Shown here in pieces: positions 32,490 through 43,224 of a stretch of 64,000 nt of DNA. The stretch comes from Polytrichum commune. Taxonomy: Eukaryota; Streptophyta; Polytrichopsida; Polytrichales; Polytrichaceae. The stretch spans positions 8,868,001 through 8,932,000 of the forward strand of contig OX485803.1 in the NCBI GenBank assembly GCA_950295325.1, written 5' to 3'. The notes below the pieces were generated by a model. It saw only the letters and a program-made list of their open reading frames with translations. It was not told the DNA's origin and made no database searches. Each line of letters opens with the position of its first letter. Positions within the stretch are counted from its first letter, which is position 1. The position numbers and the translations under genes are program-made.

Positions 32490-35400
32490 ATGGATTCTGA
32501 ATTAGTACTCCCTCAAAGTTGTACTATTACCACCTTAATCTCTGAAGAAAATGCCTCTGAAGGAGAAATGGAAATCATATCCCCAGTAGAAGCAGATGGC
32601 AACACCACAATCAACGCTGGCCTTGTGTCAGCCCTGCAGGAGGGGTCCAAGCAGTTGCCGGAGATGTTCATAGAAGCAGACCAGGATCAACGTCCCAAGA
32701 TGGACGACTCTGAATCCCCAGACGATGTCCCAGAGCTTGACATTCCTGTGTTCGACCTGGCCGTGTTGCAGCACCAGGCCAGCAGTGGGGATGAGACCCG
32801 AGATGCTGTGATGCTACGGGGAGAGCTGGTGAATGCGGTGGCGAAAGCCTGCCAAACTTGGGGATTTTTTCAGATTCTCAATCACGGTGTAGATCAATCC
32901 CTCATCGACAGGTGCGAGGAGCAAGCACACCGTATGTTTGAGCTGCCACTGGAAGTGAAGGAGCGGTGTCACCGGCCGCCTGGAGCCACCTTCGGCTATG
33001 GAGCCAACACATGGGTCAACCAGAAAGTCATGCACTGGGCAGAGAGCTTCCACATGCAATTGCACCCCACCTCCAACATCCAGGAAATGGCTGCCAAGCT
33101 CTTCACGGATGAAGGTTCGGAGGAATTCAGGTACCTACCTCATTATCTGATACATCTATTTAAAAGTTAGAGTCATGATGCAATTTCATCAAAGTTGTTA
33201 GTAACTTCTGCATCATGGGTCCAGGTTAGGCCGACCACAGTTACCGAAGTAGTGGAGGAGCAGCCCCCGAGAGCTTCCTCATGTGGAATTTAATGTACTT
33301 TTCTGGACCGTGCCGTTGGGTCTGGGGACGAGTCGCTTAGAAGTCATTATCAGAATATAAAAATGCTACATTTCATTCTTGATTCTTGAACAGCGTCTTG
33401 GAGACAGAAAGATGATTACTTGAGCCGCCTAGTAAGTGCTTCCAATATTCGAGACGCGTAAACAAAAACCAGTGACTTATTGTGATGAAGGTAAAGTAAT
33501 TTGAAATATCCCGTCCGGATACTTGGCCGTTATAATGCTGCTGGCTATTTCAATTCCGCACTTTTGTCACCTGTCAAACCTGATCCTTGACTGTAATCTG
33601 AACCCAATACTGTTAGACCGTATGTTCCAGTTGGAAGATTACGAAATTGCAGTACTTTGCGCGCAGTTAAGATAGATATGAAAGAGGACCTGGGATACGA
33701 GTTTGTCTTTATCCTTTCAATCTGTCATGAAAATGTTTAAAAAACTGAGTCGGGAATGGAAGGTACACTGCATTGCAGAGGAATTAATAAATCTTCCCAG
33801 GATAAACATCTCTGTCGAACTCATTAGCGTTGCACAGCCATTGGACCTGGGAGGAATTCGCCAGAATCTGCGGTAAAATGGGTAAAACAACCCGTGATTT
33901 TATATTACTCAATGGAAGTGAGGATGAATTGCATATCTCCGAGCGGCTAAGCTCCTCGGTATAGGAATACTGTGGGAGGAGAAGAATGTGACTTAGGTAG
34001 GGTGAGGTTTGAGCTAATTGCTATATAACAGCAGGCTGCAGATTAACATTGGAAGAATCCCCGCCTACTACAAGATCGAGTCTGTCAGAAATAAGATTCA
34101 CAGGCCCCACATGCAAAACGGATGTCCCCACTGATCATGTGTAGGAGGTGATGCGTCCATCCAATGTGGCACATGGTGGCGTTGGAGTTTGAGCACAAAA
34201 TATATATAACCCCTATATAAAGTCCCTACTAAAGACATAGTCAGCCGGATGTCTTTCTTCCCTTTAATTTATTTATCCTCGAAAGAAGACATAAAAGGTG
34301 ACGGAATTGCACGTCCAGATCTGCACGTCGTTACAGTGTTGTTGACAAGCAAGCGCATAGTCTTAATTATGATCCGATCGAGAGTCCCGGTACAAGTCTA
34401 CTCAGTAGCTTCGGCGGGTGGACCAGCTGCTGGATTCTGGCTGGCCAACAGGTTAACCTCTTTGAATCAGTGGGAAGGGGAGGAATGAAGAAAGGGAAGG
34501 CTGTGACTCAATGAGATAGGCTCCGAATACTACAGTTTTACTCGTGATCATGGTTCATAGATCACAAGTACTGCAGAAGGTTACAGTTTGGTGGTGCCTT
34601 TGAGATGATTCATTGCAGGCCGACCTTAGTTATCTATTTATGTCAAGAAAAGTGCTAGATGTTTTCGTGGCTGAATTGGATTCTCCGATAGTAAGTTGTG
34701 ATGAAATATTGGAATACTGCACTTTTGATCTGCAGCAGTACCTAAAAAGTGCTGTTTTGCATATTTGACCAACTAGTTGTTCTTGTAAGTTCATTGGTCA
34801 GTCATTGCAAGCAATACGGTAACATGGGCACCAGGGGTACTACCTAGCTATTCGCTAGAGTTGGTTTGTACTCAATTGATGTATAAGTACACTCTAGAAT
34901 AGTGGAGTGCTGTAGCAGCCGACAGCTTGGTACTTGAAGTGAGTTCATGTGTGTATCTTGATTCGAGAAACACATAATATATATACTAGTAACTAACTAT
35001 ATTATAATACATTGAATGTGGTTTCTCAAGTCATGTGTACTATAACTACTGGGTTGGGCATATTGCAGCTCGGCAATTGAGGAGTACATGGCAGCTGTAG
35101 AAGGGCTTGCATGCAAGGTGCTGGAGCTTCTCACTGAGGGGTTGGGTCTGGAGCCCGCCTGTTTTAGCCAGTATCTAGAAAGAGAGAGAATGACGTCCAT
35201 GCGCTTTAATTTCTACCCACCCTGTCCAGAGCCCTCTTTAGCGATTGGGCTGCGAGCTCACACCGATCCCCACCTCTTAACTATCCTCCATCAGGACAGC
35301 ATCCCTGGGCTGCAGGTGCAGGTGGACGACAAGTGGATCACAGTCAAACCCAGGCCCAATTGTTTCGTTGTAAACATTGGCGACCTCTTTCAGGTAACAA

Positions 35401-35877
35401 CTTCGATTTATTTTAGTCTCAGCCGAGCAAGCATTGACAGGCTTCTCTTCTTTTTTATTTAATTAAGTTTTGGGTTTGATCTAACAGTAGTACTGCACTT
35501 CAATGTGGTCAATGTAATCCTTTAAATTTGATTAGGTCATGCTTGAATAGTATATATTCCTGACCAATGTTTGTCATGATATAAATCAGATTCTGAGCAA
35601 CACAAGGTACAAGAGTGTTCTGCATCGTGCAATTGTGAACAGCGAATCCAAACGTTTGTCACTCGCATGCTTCCTTAATCCACCGTTGAATCTGACCGTG
35701 GTAGCCCCGCCTGAGCTCATCACCCCGGACTGCCCCCAAATCTACAGACCGTTCACATGGCTGGAGTACCTGAAAAATGCTTACACATACCACCCTACGA
35801 CTGGTGGCGAACGGCATGAGCGATTCTACTTGAAAGCACTGGATGTAATTCCAACCCCTGCCTCGTCAGTGCACTGA
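32490..35877 (+). CDS. 2-oxoglutarate/Fe(II) dioxygenase, gibberellin-oxidase type (3 exons)
   Basis: Exons 32490-33130, 35069-35393 and 35590-35877 give 417 residues. Donors are GTACCT and GTAACA; acceptors are TTGCAG and AATCAG. Exon 1 ends two bases into a codon and exon 2 ends on a codon boundary. Residues 124-134 (WGFFQILNHGV) are the DIOX_N signature. NFYPPCPEP is at 261-269. The Fe(II) ligands are H278, D280 and H334, and the 2-oxoglutarate site is R344-x-S346. GLQV..D.KWI.VKP..N.FVVNIGDLFQ (residues 294-322) matches the gibberellin oxidase group. HWAESFHM (182-189) resembles the W-[SA]-E-[AS]-F-H stretch of C20 gibberellin 2-oxidases more than the LPWKET motif of GA 20-oxidases. Soluble enzymes of this group oxidise gibberellins or their ent-kaurenoid precursors; the exact substrate cannot be read from sequence. 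The first ~80 residues are acidic and not conserved, making it somewhat longer than the usual 330-380. All catalytic residues are present, so it looks functional. Confidence 0.9.
33131..35068 (+). other. Intron 1 of the dioxygenase gene (1938 bp)
   Basis: No transposon or nested gene recognised inside. It contains a TATA-like CTATATAAAG at about 34213-34222, followed by an 80-codon frame of no known type. I see no support for an internal promoter beyond that. Confidence 0.75.
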
Positions 35878-36486
35878 GATAGATAATTGCTCGCTCGCTC
35901 GCTCCTGGGTTTCTGTAAAGAAATACTGAACTAAGTACATAGATAACTTGAATGAACTCAATACCAATATAACTAAAAATAGAACAGGAAGAAATTTTGC
36001 TAGAAGACACGGAAATGAAAGTTTGATCTCTCTGCAGAACGTATCAGGGATTGATCAGCTACCCATTTATTGTCAATGATTGGGGTATGTAGTATCTGAT
36101 GTCGATTACTAGGAAAGACATTATGTATATGATTACAGAGGGGGACTAGGTCCCGGAACTCGGAAGAAAGCTCTAAGAGACTCATCAAGACAATCTTAAG
36201 ATTAGTAACATGAACAAGTTGATGTCAAGGTCAGAGGTAGGTACTTTAATAAATTCTAGTGTACATATCAATTGGTAAGGAAGTTGGTAATACGAAACAG
36301 GAAGAACTACCGAAACTTGATCATGTGTTAAGTTTCATTATGTGCACAATTGTGCAGTGTTATTATGATCATCACTATGCCTGACTAGGGCATCAAGTGG
36401 CTGAGGAAAATATTTTCAGTGTGGAATCATTTAACGGAATCATGTAAATGTTATCGACACAAACAAGACCACAACCAGTGACTTCT
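35878..36486. other. 3' flank of the dioxygenase gene
   Basis: Begins with a (GCTC)n run (about 35888-35905). No canonical AATAAA follows within 150 bp; AT-rich near-matches at about 35965-35985 could serve. Minus-strand frames here overlap exon 3 and are chance. Confidence 0.45.
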
Positions 36487-37873
36487 AAGGCATGCGGGTG
36501 ACGTTATTTGGTTCTTAATCGGACGCCTGTATTTGATTGGTGTGTGGTTTGGTGAAGATCAAAGAACAAACACCATATTCAAAAGAAATTGGACTACATC
36601 TTGAAGAGAATCTAAGTACTCTGCAGTGAATAGTGAACACAATTGGGGACCTATGTATTCATTTATGGGATCAACAACATGCACTTCCAATAACCATATC
36701 TAAATCAGAGAAGGTCCAATTTTCAATCCGATTTTTGCTGATGCTTCATCGGTAGAAGTTGGAGAACATGAAAAACGAACCGAATAACACCCACACATCT
36801 CATTGGATAGACTCATCGGTTCACCACATGACGGTCCAACAGATGTCGGTAGTAAGTGTACCAGCTGTGAGAAAGAAATCTAGCTGTTAGCCGTGATCAC
36901 TATGTAATCAGCGAGCTCTATGGCCTAGAACGGCACAACGTCGTAACCCTGTGCAATTCATATATGATTATAGGGCACAATATCTATAACATCATCAGTA
37001 CTTTGTCCCAATTATACTCTTAAATGAATCCCGACCAATACCATCATTGAGCTGCCTCCGACTCAAGTTTGCTGTCCACGATCCAATGCTGAAAACGCAA
37101 CGGCCAGACTTTGATGCTACTGCCGTGCCATCATGGACATGATAATGCGTGTTTCCTGCACCGCCTCCTCAGGTGCTGCAAGTGCCATGGGTCGACGTCA
37201 CATTATATGAATAATATCCACTGCCTGCCCCACCTCTCATCACAAAATCATCCATTCCATTCCCTTCTTCACGTGAACATCAGACGTTAATTCCTTGCTT
37301 TGCATCAAGATCACTTCACATACATAATATAAAATCTCTGTGGCTTGAGATGAATTCCTCACTACTGGAATCCAGTGGATTTAATGTCATATTCGCTTGT
37401 TAACTTTGTGACATAGTAAGTTTATTTGTGACATTATTGTGCTCAATAAGTTGACATTAACGCAGTTAGCATTAGTGCATGTTAAACAATCCCATTGTAA
37501 GGTATGTGGATCTTATTCGATTCGCTTTTTGTGTTCTCCGACTTCTACCAATTAGATTTGAACAACAAAACTTTAGTTGCATTAGCAAATCTACAATGAA
37601 GTACCATCAAAATTGGATTGAAAGTGGGACCTCTCCTTAATTTAATTATGGTGATCAAAAGCACGTGTTTGTTGAATCCTTAACTGAATACATAAGTTCT
37701 CCCAATTGTTCACTATTGAGTTTGCAACAGTTATTGAAATTTGAAGACATAGTCCAATCACTTTTGAAATGTGCCTTTATGATGCTTGTTCTTTGATCCT
37801 CACCTAACCATACACCAATCAAATATAGTTTTCCGATTCAGAAAAGTAACCAAATAACACCCGCATGCCTTAT
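36487..37873. mobile_element. Non-autonomous DNA element with ~300-bp inverted arms
   Basis: The left end AAGGCATGCGGGTG..GTTATTTGGTT (36488 onward) and the right end AACCAAATAACACCCGCATGCCTT (to 37873) are inverted. Similarity continues inward in the same order on both arms: TTTGATTGGTGT, GATCAAAGAACAA, ATTGGACTA, AATAGTGAACA, TATGTATTCA, CCAATTTT and GTAGAAGT.GGAGAACA. This defines arms of roughly 300-370 bp around a ~700-bp core with no coding frame. The arms are diverged by indels and substitutions. The ends resemble those of hAT- or Harbinger-type foldback elements, but I could not settle the target duplication. It lies 0.6 kb 3' of the dioxygenase gene. Confidence 0.75.
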
Positions 37874-38699
37874 AATATATTGCTTGCTTGTGATGAATTC
37901 CTGTTGCAGTCTTCAATTCTAAGTTCATTATACGCTGATGTTGTCCATATAGTGTTCTGATTACTACAAGATTAGTGCAGCTAATTCGCAGGATCTTCAG
38001 GCTGAATTAAGTCGGCAACAAGTGGTGATGCTTGAGGGCTATGTCAGGTTGTAGTCTGAATTTATAAGCATCTACATAGCTAGTTAGCTGGCTGTAGCAT
38101 TGCAATATCATCAGGTTTACAATATAAATGAAGCCACCATGACTGGATATTAGTTACGCTTGCATTCTGGAGAATGATCATGAGGTGTGACCCTTTGAAT
38201 ATAAATTGATCTCAACGATTTCACAGCTCGATGGAACCGGCACCAGCTGCTTGAGGGATGGATTAATCATGAATAGGTTTGGTTTCCAGCTGGAGGCATT
38301 GATGGGTTCTCCTGCAGCAGGTGTAACAGCCATGGTGTCACGAGATCAACATGGCAGACAGACAGACAGACAGCAGGCTAGGCGGCCCAGGTCCTGTCCA
38401 TCTATGAAGCACCATAAACCCCATGATAGTATTATATATGTATATAGGTGCAGATCATAACGCTCATATATATGCACTACGTTGATTTGATTCTAGAATT
38501 GGAATTGCATTGGAGTATAGAGTACCTAGCTGGGTAGACAGTAATATTAAGGTTTGTGCCCCTATATATTGTGGGAACTTCCAACTCCCCAGATCATAAA
38601 TTTGGCCGATGGATTGGATCATCAGGAATTGTTTAATCCTCTTAGCAACTGTGAAGCAGAAAGATTTACATTTCAACTTTCAGAACCTACATTGAGATG
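37874..38699. other. No gene recognised
   Basis: Short frames only. A (GACA)n run occurs at about 38354-38372. An 84-codon frame at 38206-38460 spans it and has no domain. Confidence 0.4.
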
Positions 38700-38925
38700 T
38701 AGTGAAGATTCTCTTTCTCTTAAAGTGGTCACATAGGCGCTCTCAATTGTGTTAGATATTGAACTTAGAACGGTGGATATATATTTTAAGCAACACTACA
38801 AAGACATATCTTTTTGGTGTCCATTCACTACTACAAGTCTTGTCATATTTCACGCAAAATATAGAATTTGTTAGTTTAAGAAGGGTGACCACATGGGGAC
38901 CGCATAAGACACACAATTTACCAAG
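38700..38925. repeat. Dispersed repeat D2, copy 2
   Basis: Direct match to 28510-28735 (see there): AATTGTGTTAGATATTGAAC, TTTTAAGCA, TCTTTTTGGTG and GGTGACCACAT. Non-coding. Confidence 0.5.
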
Positions 38926-40140
38926 TGGTACACCGTTTATGGTATTTAGTGTCACGTACACTATTTGTGAAGGGCCTACACTAGATGCCTAAAGGTCTCA
39001 AAATGTCACGCCCGCTAATTGCCAATATGATTCCATTCATCATCATAAGTAACTTCTTTAAATGAAAAAAATATCTACTTTATGACATTGAGAGTAGCAC
39101 ATGGGAATACTTTAGATGATAGTCGCAATGCACTTTAGTATGCAAGGGGAAGATCTTTTTGAGTGCACTCGCGTTTGGCAAGTGTCATATGTTTACATTT
39201 TAGTATGCAATCTAGGAAGATATTCTTGAGCATACTAATCCCAAATGTCATTTGTGTACACTTTAGTCAACTTGTAGACAAGTGTGTAACATAGGCATGC
39301 ACCTTGTAACACTATTGAACATACTCATGCCAAGATATTAGTAAGCGTGCTTGAATGCCAAGTGTCATGAAGTGACACTTATGATGAAGTTGAAAATCAT
39401 CAATGTAACCTAACATACACCTCAAAATAGTGTAAGTGACACTATTACGCATGTGACACTACATACCATATCCAATGTAGTAGTTTCCAAGTCAAGCATC
39501 TGCAACAACATTTCATATGATTATGTGTCAAAGTCATGAACTTGGCAATTCATATTTTTCTTGCAGGTCACGTGGACACATGGATGCATGGGTACTAATA
39601 AACTATGATTGAGCCTAATAAAATATCCAAAGGCCAACAATACTGGTGGGATGTCATTAGGGGCAAGTCTACATATATAAGATAAGTTAAGTTATAAGTC
39701 GACCGGGAGCGCACACGGATGCCGCTGGGCACAGGCTCCCCATCCATCACCATCATCATCATCACCGAGTATATTATCATTCACAGAGGCAGCCAGCCAT
39801 GAGCCAGCCATAGCTTCTAAGTTGTGCTGCTTAGCTCATTCTTCGACTGGTGTGGCCCAAGTTGAACTGGATACTTTATCAACATAAAAACCACTGGTGA
39901 CTGCCCTGCTTGTTCGCTTCTCCATGGCCTGAAGGGAAGTTAGGAAGCACGAGTGGCCTACAGCCTAGTCCATCAAGCTCCCTGCAATTCAGTGAATGCA
40001 TGCAGCAACAGCCTACTCAACCTGGATCAGTCTGCCATGCATCGTCAGTCCTGCCCCCTTCCTTCCTCTGCACCCGAGTCACAGTTAATTCTTTCTGGAA
40101 CATAAATAATATCTCTCGACTCTGTAATTTCTCACTTGAG
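38926..40140. other. No gene; short tandem duplication at 39130-39265
   Basis: The phrase CA.TTTAGTATGCAA...GAAGAT.TTTTGAG recurs about 67 bp apart (39131 and 39198). TGCCAAGTGTCAT-like words are scattered over 39160-39400. A (CAT)n tract is at 39747-39762. The 39.8-40.1 kb part is more GC-rich but gives no recognisable protein. Confidence 0.4.
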
Positions 40141-40775
40141 AGTTGAAGTCTGTTGCCATGATATGGAAGTCAGAGCCTCATGAACTATTGCCAGCCTCCC
40201 AAGCTGATCAAATCCCTTTGAATCTCACTAAGAGCGTCCCCGCTGCACCCCAAACGTGCTGGGCAACGGCATCGAGCCTTTATCTGAGGCGGGCCCGGAA
40301 AAAAAGGAACCCACCAACACACGCCAATGTCATAAGTTCACCCCGGGCGGACAAATCTGAGCTGCAACTCCATCAAAGTTGTATCGATTGGTGTGTGAAC
40401 CCCGCCTCTACTACTGTAAATTTTAGTCATATTTGGAGATGCTGGGAGCTATGGATGTTGGCGTCAGCGCGGGTGGGCAGACGAAGAAGGGAAAAAAAAT
40501 TTGTGCCCTAGGAAGAGGAGCAATGTTGCCATAGTTTATTGCACACATCCACATACGTGCGGAGAGGTATAGGGTGTCCAACGGCCGCATTTTGGAATGA
40601 TGTTGGTGCACATTATGCTCACAAGCCCGTTGGATGTCCAAATCGCCTAGCCAGATTCTTGGAGACGAAATGGGGAGACATCAAACAAGCACTAGCAAAT
40701 TCATCGGAGTGCACGATGCAATCGTTGCATTGAATGAGTCGGGGAAGACAGATGACGATCGAGCGCCGTTGAAGG
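40141..40775 (+). pseudogene. Harbinger-associated Myb/SANT-like protein remnant
   Basis: The plus strand reads EEEQCCHSLLHTSTYV, then TAAFWNDVGAHYAHKPVGC, then RFLETKWGDIKQALA (40512-40700). After a frame change comes VHDAIVALNESGKTDDD (about 40711-40761). The order W(x)n..FW..V...Y...K......R....KW..I is that of the Myb/SANT-like DNA-binding domain of the accessory protein used by PIF/Harbinger elements. An in-frame TAG (40509-40511) just before the domain and the later frameshift make it non-functional. The upstream frame from 40143 has no known domain. No matching DDE transposase was found in the window. Confidence 0.55.
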
Positions 40776-40891
40776 GGTTGCAAACATGTCTACTATAAGG
40801 ATGCGGATCAAGCTCTCCTATGGAACTCTGAATACACGTAAGCAGAGGCAAAAAACAAAGAACGGAAAATAAAGGAATGCAGGCAAACAAG

Positions 40892-41513
40892 TCAGAAGTC
40901 AAAAAATAAACTTACGCACCCAACAAATGAAAATTGCTCTTTGCCATCTTCCAAGGAGGAGTAAAAACAAACCCTTGTTGTGGGGGCAACTTGCCGAGAA
41001 ATGGACTCTAGCTCAGGATCCCGCATGGAGAGGAGGAAGGCCTTGAAGATGTCGATGTCCGACTCGAACGCCGCAATATCAATGGCGTTGAATGAAATAG
41101 CATGCAATGACGGAATCTCCTAAAACATCAAAATTCACAAAGATGATATCACTGCAATCAATGGAAAATGCAATAAGTATAAGAGAAAGTAAAACGCTGG
41201 AAAATATAAAGATGAAGAATAAACCAATGCTACATTACCAATCCATGACAACGTCGTCCTTGTTTGTGAGGGCAAAAAACTCGTGGCATTTTTCACAAAC
41301 ACCTCTCCAAGGCACCTTGTCCTCCCTCATAGCCTGGTTCTTCTCCTCGGTGAAGCTGTTGAACCAAACATCCCTTTTGAGATTGTAACTCTTTTCCTCA
41401 AAATCCAATGTAAGTACATTCAGGATAGATTCATTCCAAACGAGGATCTTGATGAAAAACTTATAGGTCTGTACCAAATGTGCATTGTCGTGTAAATACA
41501 CATTGTTACACAT
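40892..41513 (-). other. Unidentified minus-strand reading frames
   Basis: Two minus-strand frames, 41513-41235 (92 codons) and 41107-40892 (71 codons), look more protein-like than the background; the first contains KVPWRGVCEKCHEFFALTNK with a C-x-x-C-H motif. They are in different frames and separated by 128 bp with stops. They could be exons of a small gene or pieces of a transposon protein. I recognise neither. Confidence 0.25.
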
Positions 41514-41585
41514 AACACATTGTGCAAAAAAACGTAACTAAAAAAACATGCATTAAAACAATAACAAATGTGCTATTAACACACT
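41490..41585. repeat. 95-bp direct repeat R, left copy
   Basis: GTGTAAATACACATTGTTAC through TGTGCTATTAACACACTA. It matches 42471-42564 with a few differences. The two copies sit exactly at the two edges of the LTR-like segment 41584-42470. Confidence 0.75.
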
Positions 41586-42470
41586 AATTAGATACATATC
41601 TAGATACTAAGTAATGAAGGAGGTATTACATACTCTCAAGGTTCATAACATCCTTCAAGACTCACTTGATACAAGACGAGCTATCTCTCACTTAACACGG
41701 GGAGTATCTAAGAGTGTAGAAGGAGATGAAGAGAACGCATATTAAGCTTTATTCAATGACAATCCGTCAGGCTTAAAGCAAACCCTACACCATAAACTCT
41801 CTCACACAACTACAAGACTCGACTTGGCAAGAATGCCAAGTGGAGGGAGAGGCCGTGCCTTGACCCCGGAGGGTGCACTTCATTGTCAAGTTGAACACCA
41901 CGTGCGATAAAACAAAATCTACTTTTTACATAAAGCATCACCAAAATGGTTTAAAAGTTTATGATTTTTTTTCATGAGTAGATATACATAGTATCTATTA
42001 CATAGTAAAAATTGGTAATCAAATTTGATGATTTGTTTTTTTTATAAAACATACCGTTTCTAACTAGAATGACGCAATATTGAACTAAACAAATTACTAC
42101 AAAAAATTAAGATGACTAAAAATATATATTATCAATGGTTATGTGTATGTAGAAAAAATATTATAAGTTTAAATTTTATCTATGGCATGTAATATAGGGT
42201 AGCAAACTTTTATCGCACGTGGCTATGAAATGTAAGGGGGTGTGATCGCCCCATGGCCTTGACCCCTCAAGCCCGACCCTAAGTGGATCCTACGGCAAGG
42301 AGGTGAGAACCTTCCAAAGGGTGGAAAGGTCCCACAAAGCAAAAGCAATTCCTAAACAATCCTTTCAACCCAGGTAACTACCCCGAAGGTTATACTAACA
42401 TAATGCTTAGTCTATAAACTAAGCAACAAGATGAATCAACCTATAAACTAACTAACCAAGACGTGGCTTG
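41584..42470 (-). repeat. LTR-like repeat A (interrupted by a MITE)
   Basis: Matches 52509-53004 over its length at roughly 80% identity by eye, apart from a MITE insertion at about 41868-42255. Shared phrases include ACTCACTTGATACAAG, TTTATTCAATGACAATCCGTCA, GACTTGGCAAGAATGCCAAG and ATGCTTAGTCTATAAACTAAGC. On the minus strand it carries AATAAA, as expected near the end of the R region of a minus-oriented LTR. It lies at the 3' side of the Ty3/gypsy element on the same strand, so it is a candidate 3' LTR. However, the terminal TGTTGA is missing here, no polypurine tract was seen, and it could be an unrelated solo LTR. Confidence 0.55.
41868..42255. mobile_element. Mutator-like MITE, copy 3, inside LTR-like repeat A
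   Basis: The insert is flanked by GCCTTGACCCC on both sides (41857-41867 and 42256-42266). The unoccupied site is preserved in repeat B (GCCTTGACCCTCAAACC, near 52780-52796), so the insertion is certain. The right end (TTGC/TCGCACGTGGCTATGAAATGTAAGGGGG, abbreviated) is shared with the MITE at 12652-12887. An inner inverted pair CCACGTGCGATAAAA / TTTTATCGCACGTGG is present. The direct repeat fits a 9-bp duplication extended by chance matches. Confidence 0.8.
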
Positions 42471-42564
42471 GTGTAAATATACATCGTTACACATAACACA
42501 TCATGTAAAAAACGTAACTAGAAAACATGTAATAAAACAACAGCAAATGTGCTATTAATACACT
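42471..42564. repeat. 95-bp direct repeat R, right copy
   Basis: GTGTAAATATACATCGTTAC through TGTGCTATTAATACACT. Second copy of 41490-41585. Confidence 0.75.
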
Positions 42565-42778
42565 CTCAAACGCGCCCCCTAGCTAAGAAAGACGCCCATG
42601 TCTACCACCTAGGCCTACACAAATTAATGTAGTTGGTTCAATTGCCACGGTAAGATGAAGGTCAACATTTATCCACATCCTTGGTTGACGTCAAGGGTTG
42701 GCCGACGAGTATAGGAATAACTTTGATAAAATATCGCAACAAGATTTGTAGGTCGGGTATATATGTGATGCCCCATCC

Positions 42779-43216
42779 TTAATCACCTTCGAAGATTTTT
42801 GTTGTCAAATCTTCTTGCAATCCACACATCAAATTGTACCTTACCGTGTATCGGCGCCTAGTCACCAAAATGACAATATTGTTGATATGATAATAGTGAA
42901 TCCTCCTATAAATAATTAGCGCTTGTCCAAAGACGTAGCATGTTCCAAGAATTTTTTGACATCGAGGGCAAATCCAATCACATGAAAGTAGTGAAATCAA
43001 GGGCGGATTTAAGCATGTCATATGCCAACCTCGTTGGCACGTGTCACACAACAACATGATTGCTGCACCTTTCTTCTCACCACAAATAAAACATGGAAGA
43101 CCTTTAGGCACCACCGCCAATTTGAGATGCAAGGCCCTTTCAATGAGAAGGTGACAAGGAGCGCAATTTTTAGAATGCTCTTGACATTCTTGTCCAACCT
43201 TCCCCTCAATTAGCAA
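42779..43216 (-). pseudogene. PHD finger and Tudor-like tail of the Ty3/gypsy pol
   Basis: The 145-codon frame contains a complete C4HC3 set: C42-x2-C45, C57-x2-C60, H65-x2-C68 and C83-x2-C86, with the usual Trp two residues before the C83 pair (W81). This is a PHD finger, a module that reads histone H3 tails. Upstream is a C-x-P-C-H pair (residues 18-22). Downstream, RRYTVRYN...GLQEDLTTK (about residues 121-140) resembles a Tudor-like R-Y-x-V-x-Y-x-D-G-x-x-E-D-L strand pair. A frame change separates it from the integrase. In related elements as I remember them, this module forms the C-terminus of the integrase, where chromoviruses carry a chromodomain; a role in choosing insertion sites is an inference. 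Confidence 0.75.
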
Positions 43217-43224
43217 AATGCCAC

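Noticed and set aside
32814-33065. Minus-strand 83-codon frame opposite exon 1
   Set aside because: Shadow of the dioxygenase coding frame.
34198-34260. TATA-like CTATATAAAG in intron 1 as an alternative promoter
   Set aside because: The frame after it has no known protein content and would not include the first half of the dioxygenase; too weak alone.
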